The notes: generated by a model from the letters alone, not told the origin. Shown: positions 17,145-26,630, counted from the stretch's first letter. The stretch: 64,000 nucleotides of DNA from Shinella sp. SUS2 (GCF_001262505.1 NZ_KQ410729.1:186001-250000), one strand, 5' to 3'. Numbers and translations: made by a program.

Positions 17145-17178
17145 AGTGGCGCGCGTCGGATAACGCGCGCCGCTTTCG
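17145..17178 (+). terminator. Intrinsic terminator of the AAA+/DUF2333 cluster
   Basis: A 12-bp GC-rich stem with one G-T pair (17145-17156 with 17163-17174, AGTGGCGCGCGT / ACGCGCGCCGCT) followed by TTTCGTTTC. It starts 19 bases after the DUF2333 stop. Confidence 0.82.
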
Positions 17179-17182
17179 TTTC

Positions 17183-17350
17183 AGGCGCAAATTTATCTCC
17201 GTGTGTCGCTTCTGGTCTAGCGGGCGGCAAAACCCGGTGTGGCATCACCACGGGCTTCACGGTGAAATGGCGCGCCAGACAAGGAAGGAAGCGCCGCCTT
17301 CGGGGGAGGAGCCCGGTTGCGGTAGCAGTGCCGAAAGGGAGCGACACCGC
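17183..17350 (+). promoter_or_regulatory. Leader region of fhs, unassigned structure
   Basis: About 170 bases upstream of fhs with several short inverted repeats (for example CCCGGTG...CACCACGGG near 17230-17255, GCGCGCC...GCGCCGCC near 17270-17300) and GGAG before the start. I looked for the ZTP/pfl, THF, glycine and SAM riboswitch consensus elements and found none convincing. It presumably contains the fhs promoter and 5' untranslated region. Confidence 0.35.
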
Positions 17351-19030
17351 ATGGCCGACGTGAAATCCGATATCGAAATAGCCCGCGCCGCAAAGAAGAG
17401 GCCGATCCTGGAGATCGGCGAAAAGCTCGGCATTCCCGCCGAGCATCTGTTGCCCTATGGCCATGACAAGGCGAAGATCAGCGCCGAGCTCATTGCCGGG
17501 CAGAAGGGCAAGAAGAACGGCAAGCTGATCCTCGTCACCGCGATCAATCCCACGCCGGCCGGCGAGGGCAAGACGACGACGACGGTCGGCCTCGGCGACG
17601 GCCTCAACCGTATCGGCAAAAAGGCGATCACCTGTATCCGCGAGGCCTCACTCGGGCCGTGCTTCGGTGTGAAGGGCGGAGCGGCTGGCGGCGGTTACGC
17701 GCAGGTCGTGCCGATGGAGGATATGAACCTTCACTTCACCGGTGACTTCCACGCCATCACCTCGGCACACAACCTGCTTTCCGCGCTCATTGACAACCAC
17801 ATCTACTGGGGCAACGAGCAGAACATCGACATCCGCCGCATCGCCTGGCGGCGTGTCATGGACATGAACGACCGGGCGCTGCGCCACATCGTCGCCTCGC
17901 TCGGCGGGGTCGCCAACGGTTATCCGCGCGAGACGGGTTTCGACATCACGGTTGCCTCGGAGGTCATGGCGATCCTCTGCCTTGCGACGGACCTGAAGGA
18001 TCTCGAAAAACGTCTGGGCAGCATCATCGTCGGCTATCGCCGAGACAAGTCGCCGGTCTTTGCCCGGGATATCAAGGCGGACGGCGCGATGACGGTGCTG
18101 CTGAAGGATGCCATGCAGCCGAACCTCGTGCAGACGCTGGAGAACAATCCGGCCTTCGTGCATGGCGGCCCCTTCGCCAACATCGCGCACGGCTGCAATT
18201 CGGTTGTCGCAACCACGACGGCGCTGAAACTCGCCGACTATGTGGTGACGGAAGCCGGTTTCGGCGCCGATCTCGGGGCGGAAAAATTCTTCGACATCAA
18301 GTGCCGCAAGGCCGGGCTGAAGCCGGACGCGGCGGTGATCGTCGCCACCGTGCGCGCCATGAAGATGAACGGGGGCGTGAAGAAGGACGATCTTGGCCGG
18401 GAAAACATCGATGCGGTGAAAAAGGGCTGCGCGAATCTCGGCCGTCATGTGCAGAACGTCAAGAAGTTCGGCGTGCCCGTTGTCGTCGCCATCAACCATT
18501 TCATCTCGGACACGGATGCGGAAATCCAGGCGGTGAAGGACTATGTCGCGACGCTCGGCGCGGAGGCGATCCTCTGCCGGCACTGGGCGCTCGGCTCGGC
18601 CGGCATCGAGAACCTTGCGCGCAAGGTGGTGGAGCTGGCCGAATCCGGATTGTCGCAGTTCTCGCCGCTCTATCCCGACGAGATGCCGCTGTTCCAGAAG
18701 ATCGAGACCATCGCCAAGGACATCTACCATGCCGGCGAGGTGATCGCGGACAAGTCGGTGCGCGACCAGTTGCGTATCTGGGAGGAGCAGGGCTACGGCA
18801 ACCTGCCGGTCTGCATGGCCAAGACGCAATATTCCTTCTCGACCGACCCGAACCTGCGTGGCGCGCCCTCGGGCCATACGGTGCCGGTGCGCGAAGTACG
18901 CCTTTCGGCCGGTGCCGGTTTCGTCGTCGTCATCACCGGCGAGATCATGACCATGCCGGGCCTGCCGAAGGTGCCGTCGTCGGAAAAGATCTTCCTCAAC
19001 GAGGAAGGTTTTATCGAGGGGCTGTTCTGA
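17351..19030 (+). CDS. fhs: Formate--tetrahydrofolate ligase
   Basis: 559 codons, the full family length. Start at 17351 (GGGAG upstream). Signature elements: the ATP-binding loop [10 protein letters not shown] (68-77), [30 protein letters not shown], and the C-terminal [12 protein letters not shown]. It makes 10-formyl-THF from formate, THF and ATP in the cytoplasm, feeding purine and one-carbon metabolism. Monocistronic, between a terminator and a pair of palindromes. Confidence 0.96.
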   Translation: MADVKSDIEIARAAKKRPILEIGEKLGIPAEHLLPYGHDKAKISAELIAGQKGKKNGKLILVTAINPTPAGEGKTTTTVGLGDGLNRIGKKAITCIREASLGPCFGVKGGAAGGGYAQVVPMEDMNLHFTGDFHAITSAHNLLSALIDNHIYWGNEQNIDIRRIAWRRVMDMNDRALRHIVASLGGVANGYPRETGFDITVASEVMAILCLATDLKDLEKRLGSIIVGYRRDKSPVFARDIKADGAMTVLLKDAMQPNLVQTLENNPAFVHGGPFANIAHGCNSVVATTTALKLADYVVTEAGFGADLGAEKFFDIKCRKAGLKPDAAVIVATVRAMKMNGGVKKDDLGRENIDAVKKGCANLGRHVQNVKKFGVPVVVAINHFISDTDAEIQAVKDYVATLGAEAILCRHWALGSAGIENLARKVVELAESGLSQFSPLYPDEMPLFQKIETIAKDIYHAGEVIADKSVRDQLRIWEEQGYGNLPVCMAKTQYSFSTDPNLRGAPSGHTVPVREVRLSAGAGFVVVITGEIMTMPGLPKVPSSEKIFLNEEGFIEGLF

Positions 19031-19061
19031 GGCGGGCGTGTTGGCGCTCTCGCAGACCTCT

Positions 19062-19138
19062 GTTCCGTCATGGTCGGGCTTGACCCGATCATGACGGAAC
19101 ACCCGCTGCATGGATCCTCGGGTCAAGCCCGAGGATGA
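19062..19138. repeat. Pair of dispersed-type palindromes after fhs
   Basis: Two hairpins in tandem: GTTCCGTCATGGTCGGG / CCCGATCATGACGGAAC (19062-19100, 17-bp stem with one mismatch) and TCCTCGGG / CCCGAGGA (19115-19135). Both loops come from the shared TTGACC / GGTCAA core, so the second half is an inverted relative of the first. The form resembles rhizobial intergenic mosaic-type repeats and may also serve as the fhs terminator. Confidence 0.7.
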
Positions 19139-19176
19139 CGGAGGGGAGAACCGGATATCTGAAGGTCCAGAAGGTC

Positions 19177-19683
19177 TTACGCCCGCCCAAGATAGTCCAG
19201 CTTGCCCACTGCGACGCCATTGTGGCGCAGGATCGCGTAGGCGGTCGTCAGATGGAAGTAGAAGTTCGGCAGGGCGAAGGTGAGGAGATAGTCCCTGCCG
19301 GAGGAGCTCAGCTCTCCGCCGCGTGTCTTTACCACGACGGTGCGGTCCTCTGCGCCTTCGAAGGCGGCTTCCGGCACGCTTGCGAGATAGGCCGTGGTCT
19401 TCTCGATGCGGGCGCGCAGATCAGCCATTGTGGTTTCGTCATCGGCAAAGCTCGGTGCCGCCGTGCCGGTCAGGCGCGCGGCGGCGCCCTTTGCGGTGTC
19501 GCTCATGCGCTGGATCTGGCCGGCAAGTGAAAGCATGTCCGGTGCTAGGCGGGCATTGACCAGAATTTCCGGTTTGATCTTCTTGTCTTCAGCGAAGGCC
19601 ACGGCCTTGTCGAGCAGCTTGGCGAGCACGGTAAAGCCACGCTGGAAGGCCGGGATGGAGAGATCGTAGGGGGTGATGGACAT
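19177..19683 (-). CDS. DUF1993-family protein
   Basis: 168 codons from the ATG at 19683 (AAGG about 9 bases upstream), chosen because the family begins M-S-x-S/T-x-Y-D-L-S-I-P. Helical protein with F-x-x-G-F-x-x-L-x-x-L-L-D-K-A, a D-x-x-T-M-x-x-L-x-x-R-I segment and the L-P-N-F-Y-F-H-L-T-T-A-Y-A-I-L-R-H-N-G-V C-terminus characteristic of DUF1993, a DinB-like four-helix group. Function unknown. Confidence 0.85.
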   Translation of the reverse strand: MSITPYDLSIPAFQRGFTVLAKLLDKAVAFAEDKKIKPEILVNARLAPDMLSLAGQIQRMSDTAKGAAARLTGTAAPSFADDETTMADLRARIEKTTAYLASVPEAAFEGAEDRTVVVKTRGGELSSSGRDYLLTFALPNFYFHLTTAYAILRHNGVAVGKLDYLGRA

Positions 19684-19785
19684 GGCGGGAACCTTGTTGG
19701 GCAGAAAGGACGAAAGGCCGGAAGGCCCCGCCTGAAATAGGGCTGCCATCCGGGCTTTTCAGGAGCCGGCTGAAATATAATCCTC

Positions 19786-20514
19786 CTACCAGCAATAGCG
19801 GTAGCCGCCGCGCCGGTCCTTCACGTCGAGATGCAGGTGGTTCTGGTGCGCCGCGTCGCTGCCGGGGTCGAGCACCGTGGTGAAGTAGAGGCAGGCTGCC
19901 TCCGTGATGGTGCGCTGGAACGCGCCTTCGAGGGTCGGCTCCTTGTCCGCCGGGCGGATCGTGACGGTCTTGCCGCTTTTCAGCGTAAAGCCGGCAATGT
20001 CCACGGCGTTGCCGAAGGCGTGTTCGGAGATCTTGCCGTCCTCGGCGTTGTTGCGGTTGCGGCAGACATAAGCCGAGGCCTGGGAGAGCATGGTGACGGT
20101 TTCGCCGGGCATGGCGGCTTCGAGGGACGGTTTCACCGATCCTTCCATCCAGCGGGCGAGCTGTAGCGCAGTCTCGCAGCGGATCGTCGCTGCGGGCTCG
20201 ACCTTGATGCCGCCCGGCAGGGTCTCGAGCAGGACGGGCCTGTCGATGCCGCAGGTCTTGCCGTCGTTGACGGCGGGCGCCGCCTTGAAACCGGCCCCGA
20301 CGGTCTTCAGTGCCGCCAGGCAGGCGGCTTCCTCTGTGTCGTCCTCCCGCGGGCGCTCCTTTGCCTTCTCCGTATCGTCTTCCGCCTTGCGCTCGGCTTC
20401 TGCCGAACCCTTTCCGGAGCCTTCTTCGGATTTCTGTTCCGGTCTTGCTATGGGCAGGGGGCCGTCCTTCGGCAGGTCGGCGGCGCCGGCCAGAATGAGG
20501 AGGGCGGCGAGCAT
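19786..20514 (-). CDS. Extensin-like (DUF882/VanY-like fold) secreted protein
   Basis: 242 codons. Short hydrophobic N-terminus (signal peptide or anchor), then a low-complexity Lys/Glu-rich linker (about 20-62), then the extensin-family domain: C-G-I-D-R-P-V, A-A-T-I-R-C-E-T-A, Y-V-C-R-N-R-N, H-A-F-G-N-A-V-D-I-A and the terminal H-L-H-L-D. The His/Asp residues in H-x-F-G-N-A-V-D and H-L-H-L-D resemble zinc ligands of D-Ala-D-Ala peptidase folds, so a cell-wall role is plausible. Four cysteines suggest periplasmic disulfides. Confidence 0.82.
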   Translation of the reverse strand: MLAALLILAGAADLPKDGPLPIARPEQKSEEGSGKGSAEAERKAEDDTEKAKERPREDDTEEAACLAALKTVGAGFKAAPAVNDGKTCGIDRPVLLETLPGGIKVEPAATIRCETALQLARWMEGSVKPSLEAAMPGETVTMLSQASAYVCRNRNNAEDGKISEHAFGNAVDIAGFTLKSGKTVTIRPADKEPTLEGAFQRTITEAACLYFTTVLDPGSDAAHQNHLHLDVKDRRGGYRYCW

Positions 20515-20608
20515 GGCTGGTCGGTGGAGCGTGACGATGGTTCCGTCTCCCGGCTGACAAGATCAGCGGGGAAACGCCGGAAACCGGATTTGGTTGCCGG
20601 CGGAGCGG

Positions 20609-20917
20609 TCAGATGCCCGCGCCGTTTGTGATTTCCATCAGCGGACGGGACTGGGCGGTATAGTCGCCGATGATCGTGCGCACCCGCTGAATGAGGTGAA
20701 CGCTGTCGCCGCCGTCATTGTCTTCGATGAGGTCGAGGAAAAGGCCGACCAGGGTGTGGGCCTCGTCGGCATTGCGCGGTTCGTACCGGTAGAGGGTGTC
20801 GAAGGCACGGGCGATCCTGCCGTCCAGCCTTGTGAACTCCGGTGTTTCATAGTCCGCGATCGTTTCCGCGAGCAGGATCTGCATTTCGCGGAACTGTTCC
20901 ACCATGATGGAGACCAT
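20609..20917 (-). CDS. Small hypothetical protein
   Basis: 102 codons from the ATG at 20917 (AAGG about 9 bases upstream); an in-frame ATG at 20956 is the alternative but has no ribosome-binding site. Acidic, helical, with no cysteine, membrane segment or recognisable motif. It faces away from trpL-trpE(G), and the space between them carries the trp promoter. I do not recognise the family. Confidence 0.6.
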   Translation of the reverse strand: MVSIMVEQFREMQILLAETIADYETPEFTRLDGRIARAFDTLYRYEPRNADEAHTLVGLFLDLIEDNDGGDSVHLIQRVRTIIGDYTAQSRPLMEITNGAGI

Positions 20918-21115
20918 GGGTTCTTGCCTTGATGTCGATGGTTTATCGTGCGCCATTAGCATATGCTCACGGAAGGGGCAAACCTCCAGGCATGGCGAAT
21001 TCTCGCCATATTGACGGATTGTTTCGCCGCCCTGGTCCGATGCGCAGCAAGTGCGATGCCGGGTGATGCGAGGGCGCAACATCCGGAATACCGTGTCGCG
21101 CGGGCTGCAATCGGC

Positions 21116-21144
21116 CTTGCGTGCGCCTGCACTTCACGCTAACA
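21116..21144 (+). promoter_or_regulatory. Promoter of trpL-trpE(G)
   Basis: CTTGCG-N17-CTAACA, close to the rhizobial consensus CTTGAC-N17-CTATAT. The expected start of transcription is 6-8 bases after the -10 box, within a base or two of the trpL ATG at 21153, matching the published leaderless trpL of Sinorhizobium meliloti. Confidence 0.65.
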
Positions 21145-21152
21145 CTCCGCTC

Positions 21153-21197
21153 ATGGAAAAGATGATCAACATCGCTGGTTGGTGGTGGGCTCGCTGA
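21153..21197 (+). CDS. trpL: trp leader peptide
   Basis: A 14-codon frame, MEKMINIAGWWWAR, with three adjacent Trp codons at positions 10-12. Same length and same W-W-W-A-R ending as the Sinorhizobium leader peptide. Ribosome stalling at the Trp codons when charged tRNA-Trp is scarce controls the attenuator that follows. In S. meliloti the attenuated RNA and the peptide also act in trans; whether this holds here is unknown. Confidence 0.93.
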   Translation: MEKMINIAGWWWAR

Positions 21198-21270
21198 GGC
21201 GGCCTTGACCAGTCATGCGTGATTGAGACGACAAGCCGCCCGGAACCTTCGAGGCGGCTTTTTCTTTTTG
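21198..21270 (+). promoter_or_regulatory. trp attenuator (antiterminator and terminator)
   Basis: Segment 2 (21198-21207, GGCGGCCTTG) can pair with segment 3 (21232-21240, CAAGCCGCC, one bulge) as the antiterminator. Segment 3 alternatively pairs with segment 4 (21253-21260, GGCGGCTT) to form the terminator, followed by a T-rich run to 21269. This is the classic alternative pairing of a trp attenuator. Confidence 0.9.
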
Positions 21271-21310
21271 GGCCGCCGTCACGGGACCGGGCCTGAAACG
21301 GAGTTGGGGA

Positions 21311-23500
21311 ATGGCCACGAAAATTCTGGAAGATGGTGCCGAAGCCTACGAGACGAGGGGCGGGGTCACCGTCACACGTCGTCGCCGCGCCGCCGACTAT
21401 GCTCATGCGATTTCCGCCTATGTCGACAAGCTCGACGAACGGCGCGGCGCGGTTTTCTCGTCGAACTACGAATATCCCGGTCGCTATACCCGCTGGGACA
21501 CCGCCGTCGTCGATCCGCCGCTCGGCATCTCCTCCTTCGGCCGTGCGGTCTGGATCGAGGCCTACAACGCCCGCGGTGCCATACTGCTCGCCTTCATCGC
21601 CGACCGTCTGGCGGAGGTGCCGGAACTGGCGCTCGGCGCCCGTACGGAAAACCGTCTCGATCTCGAGGTGAAGCTGCCCGACCGGGTCTTCACCGAGGAA
21701 GAGCGTTCCAAGATGCCGACGGTCTTCACCGTGCTGCGCGCCGTCACCGATCTCTTCCATTCGGACCAGGACGCGAGCCTCGGCCTTTACGGCGCCTTCG
21801 GCTACGATCTCGCCTTCCAGTTCGATGCAATCGACCTGAAGCTCAAGCGGCCGGACGACCAGCGCGACATGGTGCTCTTCCTGCCCGACGAGATCCTCGT
21901 CGTCGACCACTACGCCGCCAAGGCCTGGATCGACCGCTATGATTTTTCCAAGGACGGCACTTCGACGGAAGGCAAGGGCGAGGCGATCGCACCCGAGCCA
22001 TTCCAGACCGTTGACGTGATCCCGCCGCATGGTGATCATCGCCCCGGCGAATATGCTGAGCTCGTCGTCAAGGCGAAGGAAAGTTTTCGGCGCGGCGACC
22101 TCTTCGAAGTGGTTCCGGGCCAGAAATTCTTCGAGCGCTGCGAAAGCAAGCCGTCGGAAATTTCCCGCCGGCTCAAGGCGATCAACCCGTCGCCCTATTC
22201 CTTCTTCATCAATCTCGGCAACCAGGAATATCTCGTCGGCGCCTCGCCGGAAATGTTCGTGCGCGTGTCCGGCCGCCGCATCGAGACCTGCCCGATCTCG
22301 GGCACGATCAAGCGCGGCGACGATCCGATTGCCGATTCGGAACAGATCCTGAAACTGCTCAATTCCAAAAAGGACGAATCCGAACTGACCATGTGCTCGG
22401 ACGTCGACCGCAACGACAAGAGCCGCGTCTGCGAGCCGGGTTCGGTCAAGGTCATCGGCCGTCGGCAGATCGAGATGTATTCGCGCCTCATCCACACGGT
22501 CGACCATATCGAGGGGCGCCTGCGCGACGACATGGATGCCTTCGACGGCTTCCTCTCGCATGCCTGGGCCGTCACGGTCACGGGAGCGCCGAAACTCTGG
22601 GCGATGCGCTTCATCGAGGCGCATGAGAAGAGCCCGCGGGCGTGGTATGGTGGGGCGATCGGTATGGTCGGCTTCAACGGTGACATGAACACGGGCCTGA
22701 CGCTGCGCACCATCCGCATCAAGGATGGCATCGCGGAGGTGCGTGCCGGTGCCACGCTGCTCTACGATTCCAACCCCGAGGAAGAAGAAGCCGAAACCGA
22801 ACTGAAGGCCTCCGCCATGATCTCCGCCATCCGCGACGCCAGGTCCGGCAATTCCGCAAAAGTCCAGCGTGACGTTGCGGCCGTCGGCGCTGGGGTCAAT
22901 ATCCTGCTCGTCGACCACGAGGACAGTTTCGTCCACACGCTCGCCAACTACTTCCGCCAGACGGGTGCGACGGTGACGACCGTGCGCACGCCGGTTCCCG
23001 AGGAGGTGTTCGATCGCATCAAGCCCGATCTCGTCGTGCTTTCGCCTGGACCGGGCACGCCGAAGGATTTCGACTGCAAGGCGACGATCAAGAAGGCGCG
23101 GGCGCGCAACCTGCCGATCTTCGGGGTCTGCCTCGGCCTGCAGGCGCTTGCCGAGGCCTATGGCGGTGAACTGCGCCAGCTCGCCATCCCCATGCACGGC
23201 AAGCCGTCGCGCATCCGCGTGCTGGAGCCGGGCGTTGTCTTCTCCGGTCTCGGCCGCGAGGTGACGGTCGGCCGCTACCATTCGATCTTCGCCGATCCGG
23301 CCACGCTGCCGCGTGATTTCATCATCACGGCGGAAAGCGAGGACGGCACGATCATGGGTATCGAGCATGTCAGCGAGCCGGTGGCGGCGGTGCAGTTCCA
23401 CCCGGAATCGATCATGACGCTCGGCCAGGATGCCGGTATGCGCATGATCGAGAACGTGGTGGCGCACCTTTCGAAAAAAGCGAAGGTAAAAGCCGCCTGA
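21311..23500 (+). CDS. trpE: Fused anthranilate synthase, TrpE-TrpG
   Basis: 729 codons; GGAG lies before the ATG. Residues 1 to about 515 are the chorismate-using TrpE part ([29 protein letters not shown]), and about 530-729 the glutamine amidotransferase with the triad C607 (F-G-V-C-L-G-L), H697 and E699 (Q-F-H-P-E-S). It makes anthranilate from chorismate and glutamine, the first step of tryptophan synthesis. The single-chain form is typical of Rhizobiaceae, where the gene stands apart from the other trp genes, as here. Confidence 0.97.
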   Translation: MATKILEDGAEAYETRGGVTVTRRRRAADYAHAISAYVDKLDERRGAVFSSNYEYPGRYTRWDTAVVDPPLGISSFGRAVWIEAYNARGAILLAFIADRLAEVPELALGARTENRLDLEVKLPDRVFTEEERSKMPTVFTVLRAVTDLFHSDQDASLGLYGAFGYDLAFQFDAIDLKLKRPDDQRDMVLFLPDEILVVDHYAAKAWIDRYDFSKDGTSTEGKGEAIAPEPFQTVDVIPPHGDHRPGEYAELVVKAKESFRRGDLFEVVPGQKFFERCESKPSEISRRLKAINPSPYSFFINLGNQEYLVGASPEMFVRVSGRRIETCPISGTIKRGDDPIADSEQILKLLNSKKDESELTMCSDVDRNDKSRVCEPGSVKVIGRRQIEMYSRLIHTVDHIEGRLRDDMDAFDGFLSHAWAVTVTGAPKLWAMRFIEAHEKSPRAWYGGAIGMVGFNGDMNTGLTLRTIRIKDGIAEVRAGATLLYDSNPEEEEAETELKASAMISAIRDARSGNSAKVQRDVAAVGAGVNILLVDHEDSFVHTLANYFRQTGATVTTVRTPVPEEVFDRIKPDLVVLSPGPGTPKDFDCKATIKKARARNLPIFGVCLGLQALAEAYGGELRQLAIPMHGKPSRIRVLEPGVVFSGLGREVTVGRYHSIFADPATLPRDFIITAESEDGTIMGIEHVSEPVAAVQFHPESIMTLGQDAGMRMIENVVAHLSKKAKVKAA

Positions 23501-23544
23501 GGCTTTGACAAAACGGCCGAACTGGCCGATATCGACCCCAAGAG

Positions 23545-23578
23545 AAAACCGCGTGCACGACCCCGTGCGCGCGGTTTT
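23545..23578 (+). terminator. Intrinsic terminator of trpE(G)
   Basis: A 14-bp stem with one G-T pair (23545-23558 with 23565-23578, AAAACCGCGTGCAC / GTGCGCGCGGTTTT). The T-run is within the descending arm. Confidence 0.85.
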
Positions 23579-23631
23579 GCGTTGATGGACCAGGCTTTTT
23601 GCAACTCGGTTGCATGCGCATGGAGAGTGGC

Positions 23632-24552
23632 ATGGAAAATTCTGACAGGGTCAAGCGGCTGGCGCTCTGGGGCATCCCGCTTTCGCTTTTCGTCATGGGG
23701 CTGAAGCTCGTCGCCTGGTGGGTGACGGGGTCCGTGGCGCTCCTGTCGGACGGGCTGGAATCGAGCGTCAATGTGGTGGCGGCCATCGTCGCTTTCGCCG
23801 CGATCACCTATGCGGCGAAACCGGCGGACAAGACGCATCCCTTCGGCCACCACAAGGCGGAGTATCTGTCGGCGGTCCTGGAGGGCGTGCTGATCGTCGT
23901 GGCGGCGTTGCTGATCGTTGCCGAGGCGTTGCCGGCGGTGCTTGCACCCACACAGATGGAGGCGCCGGCGCTGGGCCTTGCCATCAACTTCCTTGCGGGC
24001 GTCATCAATGTGATCTGGGCCTACACGCTCATCCGTGCAGGGAAACGCTATCGCTCGCCGGCCCTGTCGGCGGACGGACAGCACATCCTCTCCGACGTCG
24101 TGACTTCGATCGGGGTGCTCGTTGGCCTCGTTCTCGCCATCGCCACCGGCTATGCGGTGCTGGATCCGCTGCTGGCCGTGCTTGTGGCGCTGAACATCCT
24201 TTACCAGGGCTGGAAGGTCATCGCCCATTCGGTCGATGGCCTGATGGACCATGCGGTGGAGCCGGAGGAAGCGGAGGCCATCCAGGCGGCGATTGCCGCG
24301 CACGGCGCGGGCTCGCTCGGCGTGCATGACCTGAAGACGCGCAGGGCAGGGGCGGCGACCTTCGTCGATTTTCACCTCGTCGTGCCGGCGCGGATGCCCG
24401 TCGGCGAGGCGCACGACATCTGCGACCGGCTGGAGGATGCCATCCGCGCCGTGCAGCCGGGCGCGCAGATCGCCATCCATGTCGAGCCGGAGACGGAAAA
24501 GGCGCATGGGATCAGAGTGAAGATCGAAGAGGTTCACAATGAGCAAGACTGA
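23632..24552 (+). CDS. Cation diffusion facilitator family efflux protein
   Basis: 306 codons from 23632 (GGAG upstream). Six hydrophobic segments over residues 12-215 and a cytoplasmic C-terminal domain. CDF landmarks: [13 protein letters not shown] at 32-44, H-P-F-G-H-H-K-A-E at 69-77, H151-x3-D155 in the fifth helix. Aligned by eye to YiiP, the second-helix ligands D45 and D49 correspond to E43 and N47, so the transport site would be Glu/Asn/His/Asp; metal choice (Zn, Fe, Mn) cannot be called. Overlaps queF by 14 bases, so the two are co-transcribed. Confidence 0.88.
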   Translation: MENSDRVKRLALWGIPLSLFVMGLKLVAWWVTGSVALLSDGLESSVNVVAAIVAFAAITYAAKPADKTHPFGHHKAEYLSAVLEGVLIVVAALLIVAEALPAVLAPTQMEAPALGLAINFLAGVINVIWAYTLIRAGKRYRSPALSADGQHILSDVVTSIGVLVGLVLAIATGYAVLDPLLAVLVALNILYQGWKVIAHSVDGLMDHAVEPEEAEAIQAAIAAHGAGSLGVHDLKTRRAGAATFVDFHLVVPARMPVGEAHDICDRLEDAIRAVQPGAQIAIHVEPETEKAHGIRVKIEEVHNEQD

Positions 24553-25003
24553 CGTATTGGGACTGTCGCAGCTCGGCCAGCCGGTTGATCTGCCGTCCAA
24601 CCCGGACACCGCCGTTCTGGAAAAGGTGCCGAGCAGCCACGCCGGCACGGATTTTGTGGTGCGTTTCACCGCGCCGGAATTCACCTCGCTCTGCCCGATG
24701 ACCGGCCAGCCGGATTTCGCGCATATCGTCATCGACTACATACCGGATGGCTGGCTGGTCGAATCGAAGTCGCTGAAGCTCTATTTGCATTCCTTCCGCA
24801 ACCATGGTGCCTTCCACGAGGACTGCACCATCGACATCGCCAAGCGCCTCGTCGGCCTGCTGGAGCCGAAATGGCTGCGTATCGGCGCCTACTGGTATCC
24901 GCGCGGCGGCATTCCGATCGATGTGTTCTGGCAGACGGGCGACGCGCCGAAGGGTGTGTGGATCCCGGATCAGGGCGTCCAGCCCTATCGCGGCCGGGGG
25001 TGA
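24539..25003 (+). CDS. queF: NADPH-dependent 7-cyano-7-deazaguanine reductase
   Basis: 154 codons, the short single-domain QueF form. Catalytic Cys52 in [10 protein letters not shown] (D59) and E94 in F-H-E-D keep the spacing of Bacillus QueF (C55, D62, E97). The NADPH-binding E-S-K-S-L-K-L-Y segment is at 75-82. It reduces preQ0 to preQ1 in queuosine synthesis. It starts inside the CDF gene, so its expression follows that promoter; no preQ1 riboswitch is possible at this site. Confidence 0.95.
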   Translation: MSKTDVLGLSQLGQPVDLPSNPDTAVLEKVPSSHAGTDFVVRFTAPEFTSLCPMTGQPDFAHIVIDYIPDGWLVESKSLKLYLHSFRNHGAFHEDCTIDIAKRLVGLLEPKWLRIGAYWYPRGGIPIDVFWQTGDAPKGVWIPDQGVQPYRGRG

Positions 25004-25038
25004 AGGGGGCAGCGGTTTGTCCCGCCGCCCGTCAGGCA

Positions 25039-25617
25039 TCAGCCGAAGGCGAGAACCAGGCCGGTGAGCGCCGTAATGGCCCCGAGGATGCGGGCCGCGA
25101 TGGCGCCACCCGAAAGGCGCGCGATGCCGAGGCCGAAACCGATGCCGGCAATGTGGAGCAGCGCGGTCGCGACGACGAAGCCGACGCCGAATTCGAAGGC
25201 GCCGGCGCTGCCGAGCTCGCCGCCATGGGCATGGCCGTGGAAGAGCGCGAAGGTGGCGACGATCGCGGCCGAGGCCGCCGTGTCGAGTTTCACCGCCATG
25301 GCCACGAGCAGGCCGAGGGCGACGACCGAGGCAAGGATCGCCGGCTCGACGAAGGGCAGATCGATACCTGCCAGTGCAAGGCCGAAGCCGACCGCCATCG
25401 TTGTAACGAAGGCCGCCGGCACGCCCCAGAGCGCCTTGCCGCCGATCTGTGCCGCCCAGAGGCCGACGGCGACCATGACGAGGATATGGTCGAGGCCGAA
25501 GAGCGGATGCGAGAAGCCAGCCATGAAGGAGCCGTGCTCTTCCGGATTGAGATGAGCGAAGGCCGGTACGGCCGTGACGGCGAGCGCGGCCAGCGCCAGC
25601 GGGATGCGTCTGATCAT
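25039..25617 (-). CDS. HupE/UreJ-family membrane protein
   Basis: 192 codons from the ATG at 25617. Signal peptide (1 to about 22), then the signature H-P-L-F-G-L-D-H-I-L-V-M-V-A-V-G-L-W-A at about 38-56 and about six membrane helices; F-H-G-H-A-H-G occurs midway. The His/Asp motif binds Ni or Co in this family, which imports nickel or cobalt for urease or hydrogenase. No urease or hydrogenase genes are nearby, so this is probably a stand-alone metal permease. Convergent with queF. Confidence 0.88.
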   Translation of the reverse strand: MIRRIPLALAALAVTAVPAFAHLNPEEHGSFMAGFSHPLFGLDHILVMVAVGLWAAQIGGKALWGVPAAFVTTMAVGFGLALAGIDLPFVEPAILASVVALGLLVAMAVKLDTAASAAIVATFALFHGHAHGGELGSAGAFEFGVGFVVATALLHIAGIGFGLGIARLSGGAIAARILGAITALTGLVLAFG

Positions 25618-25862
25618 GGTGTCCCCTGTTCCGCCGGTCTGGGGAATGACCGGCGCCTGTGTCGGTAAGGCAAGGATCGTAGGAGCAGTGCCGGCGCCGG
25701 GTCCATACGCAAAGTGCGCACCTTGCCGGGCGTATTTACCCTGTTTTCCGGTGGTGCGGTGAGGCTCTATCGCCACCTATTGGTTTTGTTGCATTGTCTT
25801 GGCCAGTGAGTCGCATTATCTGACAGCGACAGGACTATTGACGAGCAATCCGGAGACTTTGG

Positions 25863-26441
25863 ATGAGCGACGAAGACGACAAGAAGACGGAACTGCCCCT
25901 GGGCAAGGAAACGGAGGCGAACCTTTTCAAGTCGCGTTCGATCTTCATCTATGGGCCGATCAACCAGGAACTGGCGCAGAAGGTCTGCTCGCAGCTCGTG
26001 GCGCTTGCCGCCGCCAGCGACGAAGACATCCGCATCTATGTGAATTCGCCGGGCGGTCACGTCGAATCGGGCGATTCGATCCATGACATGATCAAGTTCA
26101 TCAAGCCGAAGGTCTGGATGATCGGCACGGGCTGGGTCGCTTCCGCCGGTGCACTGATCTATGTCGCCGCACCGAAGGAACAGCGCCTTTGCCTGCCGAA
26201 CACCCGCTTCCTCCTGCACCAACCGTCGGGCGGCACCCGCGGCATGGCGTCTGACATCGAGATCCAGGCGCGCGAGATCATCAAGATGAACGAGCGCCTC
26301 AACAAGATCTTCGCCGAAGCGACCGGCCAGCCGATCGAGAAGATCGCCAAGGACACGGACCGCGACTACTGGCTCTCGGCCGAAGAAGCCAAGGGTTATG
26401 GCCTCGTCTCGCGCATCGTGACGTCGCAGGCGGATATCTGA
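25863..26441 (+). CDS. clpP: ATP-dependent Clp protease proteolytic subunit (paralogue, ClpP3-like)
   Basis: 192 codons. The ClpP fold is intact, with catalytic S94 (W-V-A-S-A-G-A), H119 (L-L-H-Q-P-S-G-G) and D168 (T-D-R-D-Y-W). The sequence differs from housekeeping ClpP (usual G-Q-A-A-S-M-G around the serine), and there is no clpX or lon next to it, so I read it as one of the extra rhizobial ClpP copies. It would form the proteolytic chamber with a Clp ATPase encoded elsewhere. It stands alone and is followed by a palindromic repeat. Confidence 0.9.
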   Translation: MSDEDDKKTELPLGKETEANLFKSRSIFIYGPINQELAQKVCSQLVALAAASDEDIRIYVNSPGGHVESGDSIHDMIKFIKPKVWMIGTGWVASAGALIYVAAPKEQRLCLPNTRFLLHQPSGGTRGMASDIEIQAREIIKMNERLNKIFAEATGQPIEKIAKDTDRDYWLSAEEAKGYGLVSRIVTSQADI

Positions 26442-26451
26442 TCCGCCCTTG

Positions 26452-26568
26452 CCCCTCATCCCCCTGCCGGGACCTTCTCCCCGCAAGCGGGGAGAAGGGG
26501 CAGAACGGAGAGCCCATCGCTCTTCTCCCCGCTTGCGGGGAGAGGATGCCGGCAGGCAGGTGAGGGGC
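26452..26568. repeat. Composite palindromic repeat, copy 3
   Basis: CCCCTCATCCCCCTGCCGGGA then the CCTTCTCCCCGC/GCGGGGAGAAGG hairpin, a 35-base spacer, a CTTCTCCCCGC/GCGGGGAGAG hairpin, and CCGGCAGGCAGGTGAGGGGC. Located between clpP and the leuA leader. Confidence 0.87.
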
Positions 26569-26593
26569 GTTTCGGCAAAAATCCTGCGCCCCG

Positions 26594-26622
26594 CTTGCCC
26601 TTTCGTCTCTCCCCCGCTATAA
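26594..26622 (+). promoter_or_regulatory. Promoter of the leuA leader
   Basis: CTTGCC-N17-CTATAA, two mismatches from the rhizobial CTTGAC-N17-CTATAT. Transcription would begin at about 26629-26631, on the ATG of the leader frame, so the leader would be leaderless, as for trpL. Confidence 0.65.
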
Positions 26623-26630
26623 GCCGCCTC

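Noticed and set aside
17183..17350. ZTP (pfl) riboswitch upstream of fhs
   Set aside because: The conserved CCGCCTGGGC element and the matching 5' half are missing; no consensus match convincing by eye.
21134..23467. Long minus-strand frame opposite trpE(G)
   Set aside because: Mirrors the codon pattern of a certain gene; no start signal or recognisable motif.
24520..24540. preQ1 riboswitch for queF
   Set aside because: queF begins inside the CDF coding sequence, leaving no leader.
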